Below, in pieces: positions 1-6,955 of a stretch of 14,222 nucleotides of DNA. Source of the DNA: JAUWNP01 sp034430655. GTDB taxonomy: Bacteria > Chloroflexota > Anaerolineae > B4-G1. Position 1 is the first letter of the stretch. The number at the start of each line of letters is the position of its first letter. The notes beneath the pieces were generated by a model that was not told the origin of the DNA, did not search any database, and saw nothing but the letters and a program-made list of their open reading frames with translations. The stretch covers positions 1 through 14,222 of the forward strand of contig DAOUEC010000163.1 in NCBI GenBank assembly GCA_034430655.1. Reading direction: 5' to 3'. The position numbers and the translations under genes were made by a program.

Positions 1-498
1 AGTTTCCTGGTCGCGCCGGTGCTGGAGCGGGGAGCGCGGCGGCGCATGGTGTACCTGCCGGTCGGGGGGTGGGTGGACTACTGGAGCCGGGAGGTCTACG
101 AGGGGCCGATTTGGCTCAACTATCCCGCGCCGCTGGAGATCCTACCCCTCTTCGTCCGGCGCGGCTCCATTATCCCGATGGGCCCGGAGGTAGACCACAC
201 CGCTCAGGCCGCCGGCGCGAGCCTGGTGCTCGACATCTACTCTGCCGACAGTGGGCATTTCACCCTCTGCGACGAGGACGCACCGCCAGCCGAAATCTCC
301 TATACCGCCGATGAGACCGCGCTGCAGTTGAGCATCGGCGCGCTGCCCGCCCCACCGGTGGTGATCCTCAACGACTTCCCCTCCGCCCGGCGCGTGAGCG
401 TCAACCACCGCCCGCACGAACGCTGGCGAGCCGAGGGCGGGGGGCTGGTCGTCGAACTCATAGAGCCCGGCGGGGCGGAGATCATCGTGTGGCGTTAA
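1..498 (+). CDS. GH31 family glycosidase, C-terminal fragment
   Basis: Partial gene: the reading frame is open from the first base and ends with TAA at 496-498, leaving 165 residues. Near the start the protein reads FLVAPVL, then VYLPVGGWVDYW, EVYEGP and PLFVRRGSIIPMGP. This order is characteristic of the end of the catalytic barrel and the proximal C-terminal beta-sandwich of glycoside hydrolase family 31 (alpha-glucosidase/alpha-xylosidase type). The remaining ~100 residues fit the distal beta-rich C-terminal domain. The catalytic aspartates lie upstream, outside the window, so substrate specificity cannot be judged. No hairpin terminator is obvious directly after the stop; a MITE-like element begins 19 bp downstream. 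Family assignment is confident, exact enzyme unknown. Confidence 0.88.
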   Translation, partial: SFLVAPVLERGARRRMVYLPVGGWVDYWSREVYEGPIWLNYPAPLEILPLFVRRGSIIPMGPEVDHTAQAAGASLVLDIYSADSGHFTLCDEDAPPAEISYTADETALQLSIGALPAPPVVILNDFPSARRVSVNHRPHERWRAEGGGLVVELIEPGGAEIIVWR

Positions 499-516
499 GT
501 TTGCAGTTCGCGCTTC

Positions 517-638
517 GTTACTACTCAGGTGCAACGCACTTTTGCTACAAATCTGCCTGTTCTACGGTGCAATCTGCTGGACAAAATCGCTGAAATGGCA
601 AGAGACAAGTGCGTTGCACCTTATGGCTGAGTAGTAAC
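517..638. mobile_element. MITE-like element with terminal inverted repeats
   Basis: The left end GTTACTACTCAG (517-528) followed by GTGCAACGCACTT (529-541) recurs in reverse complement at the right end: AAGTGCGTTGCAC at 607-619 and CTGAGTAGTAAC at 627-638. Both blocks (12 and 13 bp) match perfectly. The right arm carries seven extra bases (CCATAAG in the left-arm orientation) between them. The nine bases CGCGCTTCG occur on both sides (509-517 and 639-647), overlapping the first base of the left repeat, and look like a target-site duplication. The element is about 122 bp and holds no plausible gene, so it would depend on a transposase in trans. It could instead be an intergenic hairpin repeat rather than a transposon derivative. 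Confidence 0.55.
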
Positions 639-709
639 CGCGCTTCGTAAATTCGTGCTTCGTAAATTCGCACATTCGCACATTCGTAAATTCGTGAGTT
701 CGTGAATCC
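639..709. repeat. Degenerate TTCG-type tandem repeat tract
   Basis: Just right of the inverted-repeat element, GCTTCGTAAATTCG occurs twice in tandem (642-655 and 657-670). CACATTCG follows twice (671-678 and 679-686), then TAAATTCG, TGAGTTCG and TGAATCCG variants. The unit is an 8-mer-like NNNATTCG with drift. The tract ends about 25 bp before the PHP gene start. It looks like slippage-prone intergenic sequence; no coding role or clear promoter is visible in it. Confidence 0.5.
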
Positions 710-734
710 GTTACCGTCCTGGAATCCGAGTTCT

Positions 735-1568
735 ATGCGTGCCGATCTACACATCCACACCATCGCCTCCGACGGCTGCTGGACGCCAGAGCGCGTCGTC
801 GCCGAGGTGCAGGCCCGGGGTATCGGTCTCTTCGCCATCGCCGACCATGACTCCGTCGCCAGCCTGCTCCCGGCCGAAGCGCTGGCTCGCGAGGCGGGAT
901 TGGCCTTCCTGCACGGCGTCGAGGTCTCCACTCTCCTGGACGGGCATCTCTTCCACGTCCTGGCCTACGGCTTTGACATGGATGACCTGGCGTTGGCCGC
1001 GTTGCTGAGTGAGAACAGAGCCAGGCTGAACCAGCATAACGACGATGTCATCCACCATCTCATTGCTGCCGGCCATAAGATTAACCTGGACGACTACGCC
1101 GCCTACGAATACGACCCTATCCGAGGCGGCTGGAAGGCGCTCAACTTTCTGATTGACCGGGGCTTCTGCACCGACGTGCGCGACTACCTCCGCAACCTGG
1201 TGGCCCATCTGCCCACCAAATGGCCGCCGTTCCCTCACCCCGCCGAAGCCATTGCCGCCATCCGGGGGGCCGATGGTGTGCCCATCCTGGCCCACCCTGG
1301 CGTCAGCCTGCGTCACGCGGGTGTCACTGACGAGACGCTGCGCCCCTTCCTCGACTTCGGCGTCGCCGGGCTGGAGTGTTATTCCCATTACCACGACGAG
1401 GCCACGACACGCTTCTGCCTGGACTGGTGCAACCGCTACGACTTGCTCATCACCGGTGGCTCCGACTGCCACGGCGGATTCGTCGGGCGCGAACTGGGCG
1501 TCCCGGCCTTGGATACCGCCGACCTGCGGCTGGGCGAACTGAAGCAACGGATTGTAGCACGAATTTGA
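735..1568 (+). CDS. PHP-domain phosphoesterase
   Basis: A 277-residue protein of the PHP (polymerase and histidinol phosphatase) superfamily, probably a cytosolic metal-dependent phosphoesterase of the YciV/RNase AM-like group that acts on nucleotides or short RNA ends. The metal-ligand series is complete: HIH at residues 6-8, ADHD at 36-39, E63, H74, AHPG at 186-189, SHYH at 217-220 and GSDCHGG at 242-248. The ATG at 735 is preferred because the protein then begins directly with the first PHP strand (RADLHIH). An in-frame GTG at 702 would add 11 residues that lie in the repeat tract. The Shine-Dalgarno is weak. It stands alone on the plus strand, convergent with the following cupin gene. The substrate cannot be read from sequence. 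Confidence 0.85.
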   Translation: MRADLHIHTIASDGCWTPERVVAEVQARGIGLFAIADHDSVASLLPAEALAREAGLAFLHGVEVSTLLDGHLFHVLAYGFDMDDLALAALLSENRARLNQHNDDVIHHLIAAGHKINLDDYAAYEYDPIRGGWKALNFLIDRGFCTDVRDYLRNLVAHLPTKWPPFPHPAEAIAAIRGADGVPILAHPGVSLRHAGVTDETLRPFLDFGVAGLECYSHYHDEATTRFCLDWCNRYDLLITGGSDCHGGFVGRELGVPALDTADLRLGELKQRIVARI

Positions 1569-1581
1569 CAGACTGGACATT

Positions 1582-1611
1582 TAGCGGCTATTTGCTCACT
1601 GCTGGCCGCTG
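1582..1611. terminator. Weak inverted repeat between convergent genes
   Basis: TTAGCGGC (1581-1588) pairs with GCCGCTGA (1605-1612) with one G-T mismatch and a 16-nt loop. It sits in the 47-bp gap between the converging PHP and cupin genes, so it could serve as a bidirectional terminator. There is no clear T-run on either side, which keeps confidence low. Confidence 0.25.
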
Positions 1612-1615
1612 ACGG

Positions 1616-2074
1616 CTAAGTGATCTCCGGCCCTGCCGTCCAGTCGTAGCCGATCTCGGGGTCGTCGTGGGGGATGCGCCCCTCGTCGGTGCCGTCGTAC
1701 TCGTGCGAGACGATGTAAAAGACGTGCGCTGGCCCGTTCAGCACCCGGTAGCCGTGGGCCACGCCGGGCGGGATCTTCAGCACGATTGGCGGCTGCCTTT
1801 CCCCCATCAGCAACTCCTGTAACTCGCCGTGGGTGGGCGAGTCGGGCCGGGTGTCGTAGAGTGCCGCCTTGATGGTGCCCACTGCCACGTACCACCAGTC
1901 CGTCTGCTTCTGGTGCACGTGCCACGCCTTGGCGACGCCCGGGTAGGACATCGTGTGGCTCCATTGGCCGAAGCCCTCCGGGAAAATCCTATCACTGGCC
2001 CGGATGATCTCGCGGAAGAAGCCCCGCTCGTCTGTATGGGTCACCAGTTCTTTAATCTCAACGCCGTGTATCAT
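1616..2074 (-). CDS. RmlC-like cupin (dTDP-dehydrorhamnose epimerase family)
   Basis: A 152-residue protein with the double-stranded beta-helix fold of the dTDP-4-dehydrorhamnose 3,5-epimerase family. Visible family features are DERGFFREI (15-23), AWHVHQKQTDWWYV (50-63, aligning with the family's catalytic-His segment), IPPGVAHGY (101-109) and DDPEIGYDW (137-145). Classic RmlC enzymes run to about 180 residues and have a catalytic Asp near the C-terminus. This protein stops soon after the DPxxGxxW segment and lacks that region, so it may be a related epimerase or a sugar-binding cupin. The ATG at 2074 is chosen because AAGGGA lies six bases upstream and the cupin start fits. It follows the M50 protease by 10 nt, and that gene's TAA overlaps the Shine-Dalgarno, so the two are likely co-translated. 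Confidence 0.75.
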   Translation of the reverse strand: MIHGVEIKELVTHTDERGFFREIIRASDRIFPEGFGQWSHTMSYPGVAKAWHVHQKQTDWWYVAVGTIKAALYDTRPDSPTHGELQELLMGERQPPIVLKIPPGVAHGYRVLNGPAHVFYIVSHEYDGTDEGRIPHDDPEIGYDWTAGPEIT

Positions 2075-2084
2075 TGAATGTCCC

Positions 2085-3293
2085 TTATTGTATGGAGACC
2101 ACCTGCAGTGGCGCAGGCATAAACAACAGGACAAAGATAGTCAACGTCAACAGCCCCAGGGCGACCCGTCGCCCATGGAGTTTGGTGGCATCGTCGAGCG
2201 GCGGCGGGTGGCGCGGATTTAAGATCAGGTTCAGGAAGCCCCACGTCATCCAGAATCCGCCAGCCCCGTTGCCGCTCATCAGGAGCCAGCCTCCCCAGGC
2301 TATCATCGCGGCGATGATGACGTAGCCCAGTGTCCGGGCCCGGCGGCCCAGCAGCGCATAACTGACGTGCCCGCCGTCCAGTTGGCCCACCGGTATCAGG
2401 TTGATCATCGTGACCAACAGCCCGGCCCAGGCGGCGAAGGCGACCGGATGCAGCCAGACGTCCTCGCCGTTGCTGGGGAGAATCTTCCCGAACACCAGGT
2501 ATTTGAGGCCCAGGTAGAGCAGCGAATTGCCTTCTTGCGTAACGGCACCCAGGTCGGGAGGAATTGGCCCAACGCTGGAGAGCACCAGGCCCAGGATAAG
2601 CAGGGGAATGGCGACGATCAGTCCCCCGAAAGGGCCGGCGACGCCGATGTCGAACAGCGCCTTGCGGTTGCGCATCGGCGCGCGCTGCACGATGACCGCT
2701 CCCATTGTCCCCAGGCTGTCTGGCAAGGGCAGTGGGATGAAGAAGGGCAGGCTGACCGGCGAGCCATACCTTCGGGCGACGAAGTAGTGGCTCAATTCGT
2801 GGGTCAGCAGGATGCCCAGCAGTGTGGCTGCAAAGGGGATGCCCCAGTGCAGGTTGTTTAGTGGCATGATCAGCGCCTTGATCGTATCTTCGGGGCTTTG
2901 GGGGGTCTCAATCAGCCCGGCGTATCCCAGCGCGTATCCAGCGCCGACGTAAAGCACGCTGATGAGCGTCGCCAGGAACAGCACCACGTTGATCCACGTC
3001 CGGCTCGGCTTGCGCTTGATCACGCCTTTGATGGCGACGACCTCGTGGCCTCCACCTGGCTGGTCACGGAGCGAAGCGGTGTAGCCGCAGTTAGCAAACC
3101 GCTGCGTCATGCGCTCGAAGGCGGTCTCTGTGTCGTCGTACACCTGGCCCCGGAAGGCGATCACCGCGTCGGGTGGCCGTACCACCCTGTGCTCCTCGAT
3201 GCGCATCAGGCCCGCGAGTTGGCGCCGCAACTGCGCTATGATTACCAACGGCGCGGAAGCCGGGGTTTCTGTTTTCCTGATTTCTTGTTCCAT
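2085..3293 (-). CDS. M50 family membrane zinc metalloprotease (S2P-like)
   Basis: A 402-residue polytopic membrane protein of the site-2-protease (M50) family, expected to cut substrates within or at the membrane. The zinc site HELSH is at 165-169. The second motif, NLIPVGQLDGGH (298-309), supplies the third ligand Asp306. The conserved core between them (MGAVIVQRAPMRNRKALFDIGVAGP, within 197-221) resembles the bacterial/plastid EGY1-like subgroup. Residues 1-95 form a soluble N-terminal domain. Hydrophobic segments follow at about 101-125, 150-165, 222-240, 284-300, 322-340 and 378-395. No PDZ domain is seen. The gene starts with ATG after a GGGGGT-type Shine-Dalgarno and is preceded by a good promoter. 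It is first in a two-gene unit with the cupin; the functional reason for that pairing is not apparent. Confidence 0.9.
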   Translation of the reverse strand: MEQEIRKTETPASAPLVIIAQLRRQLAGLMRIEEHRVVRPPDAVIAFRGQVYDDTETAFERMTQRFANCGYTASLRDQPGGGHEVVAIKGVIKRKPSRTWINVVLFLATLISVLYVGAGYALGYAGLIETPQSPEDTIKALIMPLNNLHWGIPFAATLLGILLTHELSHYFVARRYGSPVSLPFFIPLPLPDSLGTMGAVIVQRAPMRNRKALFDIGVAGPFGGLIVAIPLLILGLVLSSVGPIPPDLGAVTQEGNSLLYLGLKYLVFGKILPSNGEDVWLHPVAFAAWAGLLVTMINLIPVGQLDGGHVSYALLGRRARTLGYVIIAAMIAWGGWLLMSGNGAGGFWMTWGFLNLILNPRHPPPLDDATKLHGRRVALGLLTLTIFVLLFMPAPLQVVSIQ

Positions 3294-3325
3294 TGATTCT
3301 CTACCCCCTTTCTCCTCTGCCCCTG

Positions 3326-3353
3326 ATTATACCCCATAAGAGTAAAACGTAAA
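3326..3353 (-). promoter_or_regulatory. Putative promoter of the M50-cupin unit
   Basis: On the minus strand, TATAAT (3326-3331) lies 16 bases downstream of TTTACG (3348-3353), a 4/6 match to TTGACA. Transcription would begin near 3319, giving a leader of about 26 nt before the protease ATG. The -35 box lies inside the left arm of the inverted repeat at 3342-3403. Confidence 0.45.
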
Positions 3354-3403
3354 GCGTGAAACGCAACCCGCCGGAATAGAGCCGTCTACGCATCACGTTT
3401 TAC
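3342..3403. repeat. Imperfect inverted repeat between Mut7-C and M50 genes
   Basis: GTAAAACGTAAAGCGT (3342-3357) matches the reverse complement of 3388-3403 at 14 of 16 positions, with a 30-nt loop. It lies between two minus-strand genes, just after the Mut7-C stop, so it could be that gene's terminator or a small intergenic repeat. There is no strong T-run after it on the minus strand. The arms have the same ACGTAAAACGT character as degenerate intergenic repeats. Confidence 0.4.
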
Positions 3404-3438
3404 GTCTGTGTGTCGCTGGCTGCCGGCAGTTGGGGCAG

Positions 3439-3921
3439 TCAGATATCGTCAGGCTCTCCCCTGGTGAACTTCTCCATCTGACTGCGCATCGCCCGGAGGT
3501 GGCTGCCTGGCCAGTAGATCCTCCCGCAGCCGGGGCAGCGGTGGAATTTGGTCTGGGTCCTCAATACGTAGGGAGGCACGCGGCCGGCGATTTCGGCCGG
3601 AGAGGCAGGCTCCAGCACACCGTTGCACACAGTGCAGCGGGAAAGGGCCGGGTGGGGTGGGGGGGGCAGCCCGTCCCGCACCTCACGTACCTGCTCTTCC
3701 AGCACCTCTGATTGGATCAGCAGCGTGCGCAGGCCACGGCGGGCCGCCAGTTCGCGATCGCGGGTGAGCAGCACGCGGCCCTCGGCGCGGGCGCGGCGGG
3801 CCAGTTCGGGGTCGGTGGCAGCGTTGTCGTAGGCGGTGTCGTAGCCCAGCAGTCGCAGCCACTTCGCCAGCCGGCCCAGCATGCCGTCGGCCAGAAGTCG
3901 CAATGGTTCGTCATTCATCAT
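3439..3921 (-). CDS. Mut7-C RNase-domain (PIN-like) zinc protein
   Basis: A 160-residue protein of the Mut7-C/DUF82 family, thought to be a PIN-fold RNase fused to a zinc ribbon. The N-terminal half has the family signature LADGMLGRLAKWLRLLGYDT (10-29), with acidic residues D12, D32 and D37, then the strand LLTRDREL (51-58). The C-terminal half has two Cys pairs, CTVC at 96-99 and CPGC at 129-132, followed by IYWPGSH and a helix. Length and domain order are standard, so it looks intact. It starts at ATG 3921 (a second ATG is next in frame at 3918). No good Shine-Dalgarno is visible, and the leader may be very short. It is divergent from the Amt-like gene, with 64 bp between. Its RNA substrate is unknown. 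Confidence 0.85.
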   Translation of the reverse strand: MMNDEPLRLLADGMLGRLAKWLRLLGYDTAYDNAATDPELARRARAEGRVLLTRDRELAARRGLRTLLIQSEVLEEQVREVRDGLPPPPHPALSRCTVCNGVLEPASPAEIAGRVPPYVLRTQTKFHRCPGCGRIYWPGSHLRAMRSQMEKFTRGEPDDI

Positions 3922-3923
3922 AT

Positions 3924-3952
3924 TTGGCGAAAATGGTGGAGTCTGGTAAGAT
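3924..3952 (+). promoter_or_regulatory. Putative promoter of the Amt-like gene
   Basis: TTGGCG (3924-3929), a 17-base spacer and TAAGAT (3947-3952) form a reasonable sigma-70-type promoter in the 64-bp divergent gap. The predicted start is near 3959, followed by AAAGGA about six bases before the ATG at 3986. The -35 box nearly abuts the start codon of the divergent Mut7-C gene. Confidence 0.4.
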
Positions 3953-3985
3953 ACAGCAAGACTATTCTACTCGAAAGGAACAACT

Positions 3986-5350
3986 ATGGCAATCGAGACC
4001 TGGCTTCCTGCATTGTTGGGCTACCTGATCCCGGTGGGACTGTTCCTGCTGGCCTGGGGTGGGATGGAGCCCCAGCGAGCGCGCCGGTCGGCGACGGTGG
4101 GCGCGCTGGCGCTGGCGTTGGCGGCACTGGGGTACTTCGCAGTGGGCTTCGCCTTCCACCTGGGTGGCGCGGGCCTCATGAGCGACCAGCGGGGCCTGGA
4201 GGGGCTGGTGCGGCTCTTCGCTGGCGAGGGAGAACTGGAGTGGGGATTGATCGGCCTGGCGGGTTTCTTCCTGGCCGGTGAGTCCGCCACGCCCGAGGCG
4301 CTGGCGCTGTTCGTGACCTATCTGCCGCTGGTGGCAGCGGCGGTGCTGCTGCCGGTGCTGAGCGTGAGCGGGCGAGCGCGCATCTGGCAGGTCGCCGTCG
4401 GCGGGTTGGTAGTGGCGGCGGTGCTCTTCCCCGTGGCGGCCTGCTGGGTCTGGGGCGGCGGCTGGCTCGCTAACCTGGGCATCACGCTCCCGCGGGGGCA
4501 CGGATTCGTGGACCACTCCGGCTCCGGGGTGGTCTACCTCTTGGGCGGGATGGCCGCGTTGGGGGCGCTGGTGGGGTTGGGGCAGCGACTGCCACGTGGC
4601 GAGCCAGGGCAGCCTGCGGAGATGCCGCCAGCCCATTTCCCGCTGTTGGCGAACCTGGGCGCGTTGCTGTTCGGCCTGGGCTGGCTGGGCTGGTCGCTGA
4701 GCGTCCCCTTCCACGTGACTGGCGCGGAACTGAGCCTGCCGTGCATCGCGACCAACGGGCTGCTGGCCGGGGCGGGGGCGATCCTCGTCTCGCAAGCCTG
4801 CTGCTGGATCGCGGTGGGCCATGCCGACGCGCTGATGGTGGCGCGGGGTGCGGCGGCCGGGTTCGTCGCCATCTCGGCGGGTGGGCCGTTCGTGCCACCG
4901 TGGGCGGCGCTGGTGACCGGCGCGCTGGCCGGGCTGCTGCTGCCACTGGGGGTCTACCTGGTGGAGCGGGTGCTGCGCCTCCCCGACGGGACGGCGGCGG
5001 TATCGCTGGGCATCGTGGGTGGGCTGTGGGGATCGCTGGCAGTCGCGGCCTTCGCCGATGGGCGCTGGGGACAGGGTTGGAACGGCGTGGGGATAGAGGA
5101 GTACCACACCGTGGTGGGACAGGGTGTGACTGGCTTTCTCCCGGCGCTGGGCTTCGTCGGCGACGGCCCAGGCCAACTGATCGCCCAACTGGCCGGCATT
5201 GGGGCCATTGGGCTTCTGGCCTTTCTGGTCGGCTGGCTGGTGTTCCTGGGGCTGAATGTGCCGTATCGCCCGCGCCGGGAGCGCAAGATGGAGTCTGGTG
5301 AGGAAAAAGAGATAGCCGAGCCTGAGGTGGGAGAGGGAGCCGGGGAGTAG
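3986..5350 (+). CDS. Amt/ammonium-transporter-family protein lacking twin His
   Basis: A 454-residue, very hydrophobic protein with about eleven membrane segments and a charged cytosolic tail (428-454). Relationship to the Amt/MEP/Rh family shows in WGGGWLANLG (156-165), DHSGSGVVYLLGGMAAL (176-192, aligning with DxxGGxVVHxxxGxAAL), NGLLAGAGA (257-265), the GFVAISAGGPFVPPWAA stretch (292-308) and AAVSLGIVGGLWGSL (337-351, aligning with AVSVHGxxGIWGTL). The first pore histidine is replaced by Tyr184 and the second by Gly342. The usual GWFGFN segment reads GWLGWS (232-237). The conserved Asp is kept (D176). The fold is thus likely Amt-like, but normal ammonium conduction is doubtful. It begins at ATG 3986 with AAAGGA upstream. 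No glnK gene is adjacent. It could be a sensor, a transporter of another substrate, or a degenerate paralogue. Confidence 0.75.
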   Translation: MAIETWLPALLGYLIPVGLFLLAWGGMEPQRARRSATVGALALALAALGYFAVGFAFHLGGAGLMSDQRGLEGLVRLFAGEGELEWGLIGLAGFFLAGESATPEALALFVTYLPLVAAAVLLPVLSVSGRARIWQVAVGGLVVAAVLFPVAACWVWGGGWLANLGITLPRGHGFVDHSGSGVVYLLGGMAALGALVGLGQRLPRGEPGQPAEMPPAHFPLLANLGALLFGLGWLGWSLSVPFHVTGAELSLPCIATNGLLAGAGAILVSQACCWIAVGHADALMVARGAAAGFVAISAGGPFVPPWAALVTGALAGLLLPLGVYLVERVLRLPDGTAAVSLGIVGGLWGSLAVAAFADGRWGQGWNGVGIEEYHTVVGQGVTGFLPALGFVGDGPGQLIAQLAGIGAIGLLAFLVGWLVFLGLNVPYRPRRERKMESGEEKEIAEPEVGEGAGE

Positions 5351-5393
5351 CCATGCCGTTGGGCTCGGGCCGTCTCTTTGCGTCAAGCCGAAA

Positions 5394-5449
5394 CGTTATT
5401 GTAACGCAAGTGAAACGCTGAGTATGCCGGTTCTCGGTTATATTATAAG
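5394..5449 (+). promoter_or_regulatory. Possible leader/promoter region of the repeat lipoprotein
   Basis: The 239-bp gap before the lipoprotein gene holds an AT-rich box, TATATTATAAG (5439-5449), suitable as a -10 region. No convincing -35 lies at the right distance. A small perfect inverted repeat CGTTA-TTG-TAACG (5394-5406) sits about 33 bp upstream and might be an operator. Nothing else is recognised between 5351 and 5576. Confidence 0.22.
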
Positions 5450-5589
5450 CACCGCGAGTCAGGTGCTGTCCCAACGGCGTGTTGGTGGACGTGAAGTGCA
5501 AACAACTCATTACTACTTCTTGTGGCGTCACCGGCGCATGGGAGAGGCATGACCGGCTTGCCAGATCTATAATACCAGGAGGAAAAAAA

Positions 5590-6870
5590 ATGAAAAGACG
5601 AAGAGCAATTGGGGTTGCAGTGGGTGTGTTGTTGCTCGTGACCCTGGCGTGCGGCCCTATGCCCACGTCACCGCCACCGACGCCTACGCAGCCGCCGCCA
5701 CCGACACCCACGCAACCACCGCCCACACAGACCCCCACCACTGTGCCCGAAGTAGGGGGCGGCAAGGCCGGTGCCCGGCCTACTGCAACGCCAGCCGGCG
5801 GTGGCGAGCCCGGCGGTCGTAAGGGGGGTGGTGGCGTAACCGGCCGCCCGGCCACCCTGACGCTGGTTAACGACTCGAGCCTGGAAATCTGCTACGTCTA
5901 CGTCTCGCCAACCACCGAGGACGAATGGGGGGATGACTGGCTGGGGGCGCAGGAGACAATACTCCCAGGTGACAGTCGCGACTTCCAGGTGCTCGCTGGT
6001 TCTTATGACCTGCTGGCTGCGGACTGCGACGGCAACGCCTTGGATGAGCAGTATGGCATCTCCGTCGCCGGGACACTGGAGTGGACGCTTACCGACGTGG
6101 GGGGCGCTGCGGTTGACCTGACGTTGTTCAACGATTCGGGGTGGGATGTGTGCTACGTCTACATCTCGCCGACCACCAGCGACACCTGGGGGAATGATTG
6201 GCTGGGCGTTGACACCGTGCCGGATGGGACGGCCTACACCTTCCAGGTGCCCGTCGGCTCCTACGATCTGCTGGCTGAGGACTGCGACGAAAATGCGCTG
6301 GCCGAGGAGTACGGCGTCTCCCTCTCCGAAGATACCGATTGGACTCTCAGTCCCATGGGGGGCGAAGCCGCGACGCTTACGGTGTACAACGGTACAGACA
6401 CGCCAATCTGGTACGTCTACATCTCGCCGAGCACCAGCGACACCTGGGGGGAGGACTGGCTGGGCGCTGACATAATAGCGGTTGGCGACTCCTATATCTT
6501 CCAACTGACCGAGGGAACCTACGACCTCAAGGCGGAGGACGAAGATTACAACGTGATGGCCACCAGGTTCGAGGAATACGTCTCAGGTGACGTGGAGTGG
6601 ACGCTGTACCTGGAGGACTACGCGACGTTGACGCTGGTTAACGACTCGGGTTGGGATGTATGCTACGTCTACATCTCCCCCTCCGACAGCACTACCTGGG
6701 GCGACGACTGGCTGGGTGCTGAAGAGACAATCGCATCCGGTACCAGTCGCACCTTTCAGGTCTCAATGGGCACTTATGACCTGTTGGCAGAGGATTGTGA
6801 CCACGACACGCTGGCCGAGGAGTACGAGGTGGATATCTTCGAGGCGCTGGAGTGGACGCTCACGCCGTAG
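5590..6870 (+). CDS. Secreted lipoprotein with four tandem repeats
   Basis: A 426-residue predicted lipoprotein. The ATG at 5590 is chosen because AGGAGG lies at 5577-5582 and it yields a signal peptide: basic MKRRR, a hydrophobic stretch (6-19) and an acceptable lipobox TLAC with Cys21. A Pro/Thr linker follows (22-54), then a Gly-rich stretch to about 85. Four homologous repeats start at residues 88, 174, 260 and 344. Each reads roughly TLTLxNDSGWDVCYVYISP, TWGxDWLG, TFQV-GSYDLLAEDCD, LAEEY and WTL. The body is Asp/Glu-rich, with alternating strands suggestive of small beta-domains on the cell surface. Repeats 1, 2 and 4 have two Cys 44-45 residues apart; repeat 3 lacks both. No named domain is recognised, and the function is unknown, perhaps surface binding. 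A strong terminator follows. Confidence 0.85.
   Translation: MKRRRAIGVAVGVLLLVTLACGPMPTSPPPTPTQPPPPTPTQPPPTQTPTTVPEVGGGKAGARPTATPAGGGEPGGRKGGGGVTGRPATLTLVNDSSLEICYVYVSPTTEDEWGDDWLGAQETILPGDSRDFQVLAGSYDLLAADCDGNALDEQYGISVAGTLEWTLTDVGGAAVDLTLFNDSGWDVCYVYISPTTSDTWGNDWLGVDTVPDGTAYTFQVPVGSYDLLAEDCDENALAEEYGVSLSEDTDWTLSPMGGEAATLTVYNGTDTPIWYVYISPSTSDTWGEDWLGADIIAVGDSYIFQLTEGTYDLKAEDEDYNVMATRFEEYVSGDVEWTLYLEDYATLTLVNDSGWDVCYVYISPSDSTTWGDDWLGAEETIASGTSRTFQVSMGTYDLLAEDCDHDTLAEEYEVDIFEALEWTLTP
5851..6867 (+). repeat. Four in-frame coding repeats (~84-86 codons)
   Basis: The repeat units are 5851-6108, 6109-6366, 6367-6618 and 6619-6867. Units 2 and 4 are especially alike at DNA level around GGGATGTRTGCTACGTCTAC (6143-6162 and 6653-6672), which points to duplication within the gene. 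Unit 3 is the most diverged. Confidence 0.85.
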
Positions 6871-6920
6871 GTATCCCCAGAAGATAAGTGCTCATCCGTG
6901 GAACGGAACATGGGAAGGCA

Positions 6921-6955
6921 GGAGCCCGGCCACGTGCCGGGCTCCCGGCTTTATT
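6921..6955 (+). terminator. Strong hairpin terminator after the lipoprotein gene
   Basis: GGAGCCCGGC (6921-6930) and GCCGGGCTCC (6936-6945) form a perfect 10-bp GC stem with loop CACGT. A modest T-rich tail, CTTTATT, follows at 6949-6955. It lies between the converging lipoprotein and SLOG genes and abuts the SLOG stop codon, so it may act in both directions. Confidence 0.7.

Noticed and set aside
747..1580. Long minus-strand frame opposite the PHP gene
   Set aside because: The plus strand has every PHP metal motif. The antisense product is Val/Gly-rich without motifs.
3962..5855. Two long open frames on the minus strand opposite the Amt-like gene and its flank (474 and 457 residues)
   Set aside because: Both are Pro/Arg/Gln-rich with no domain pattern and lie antisense to a clear membrane protein gene. 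They are typical of high-GC shadow frames.
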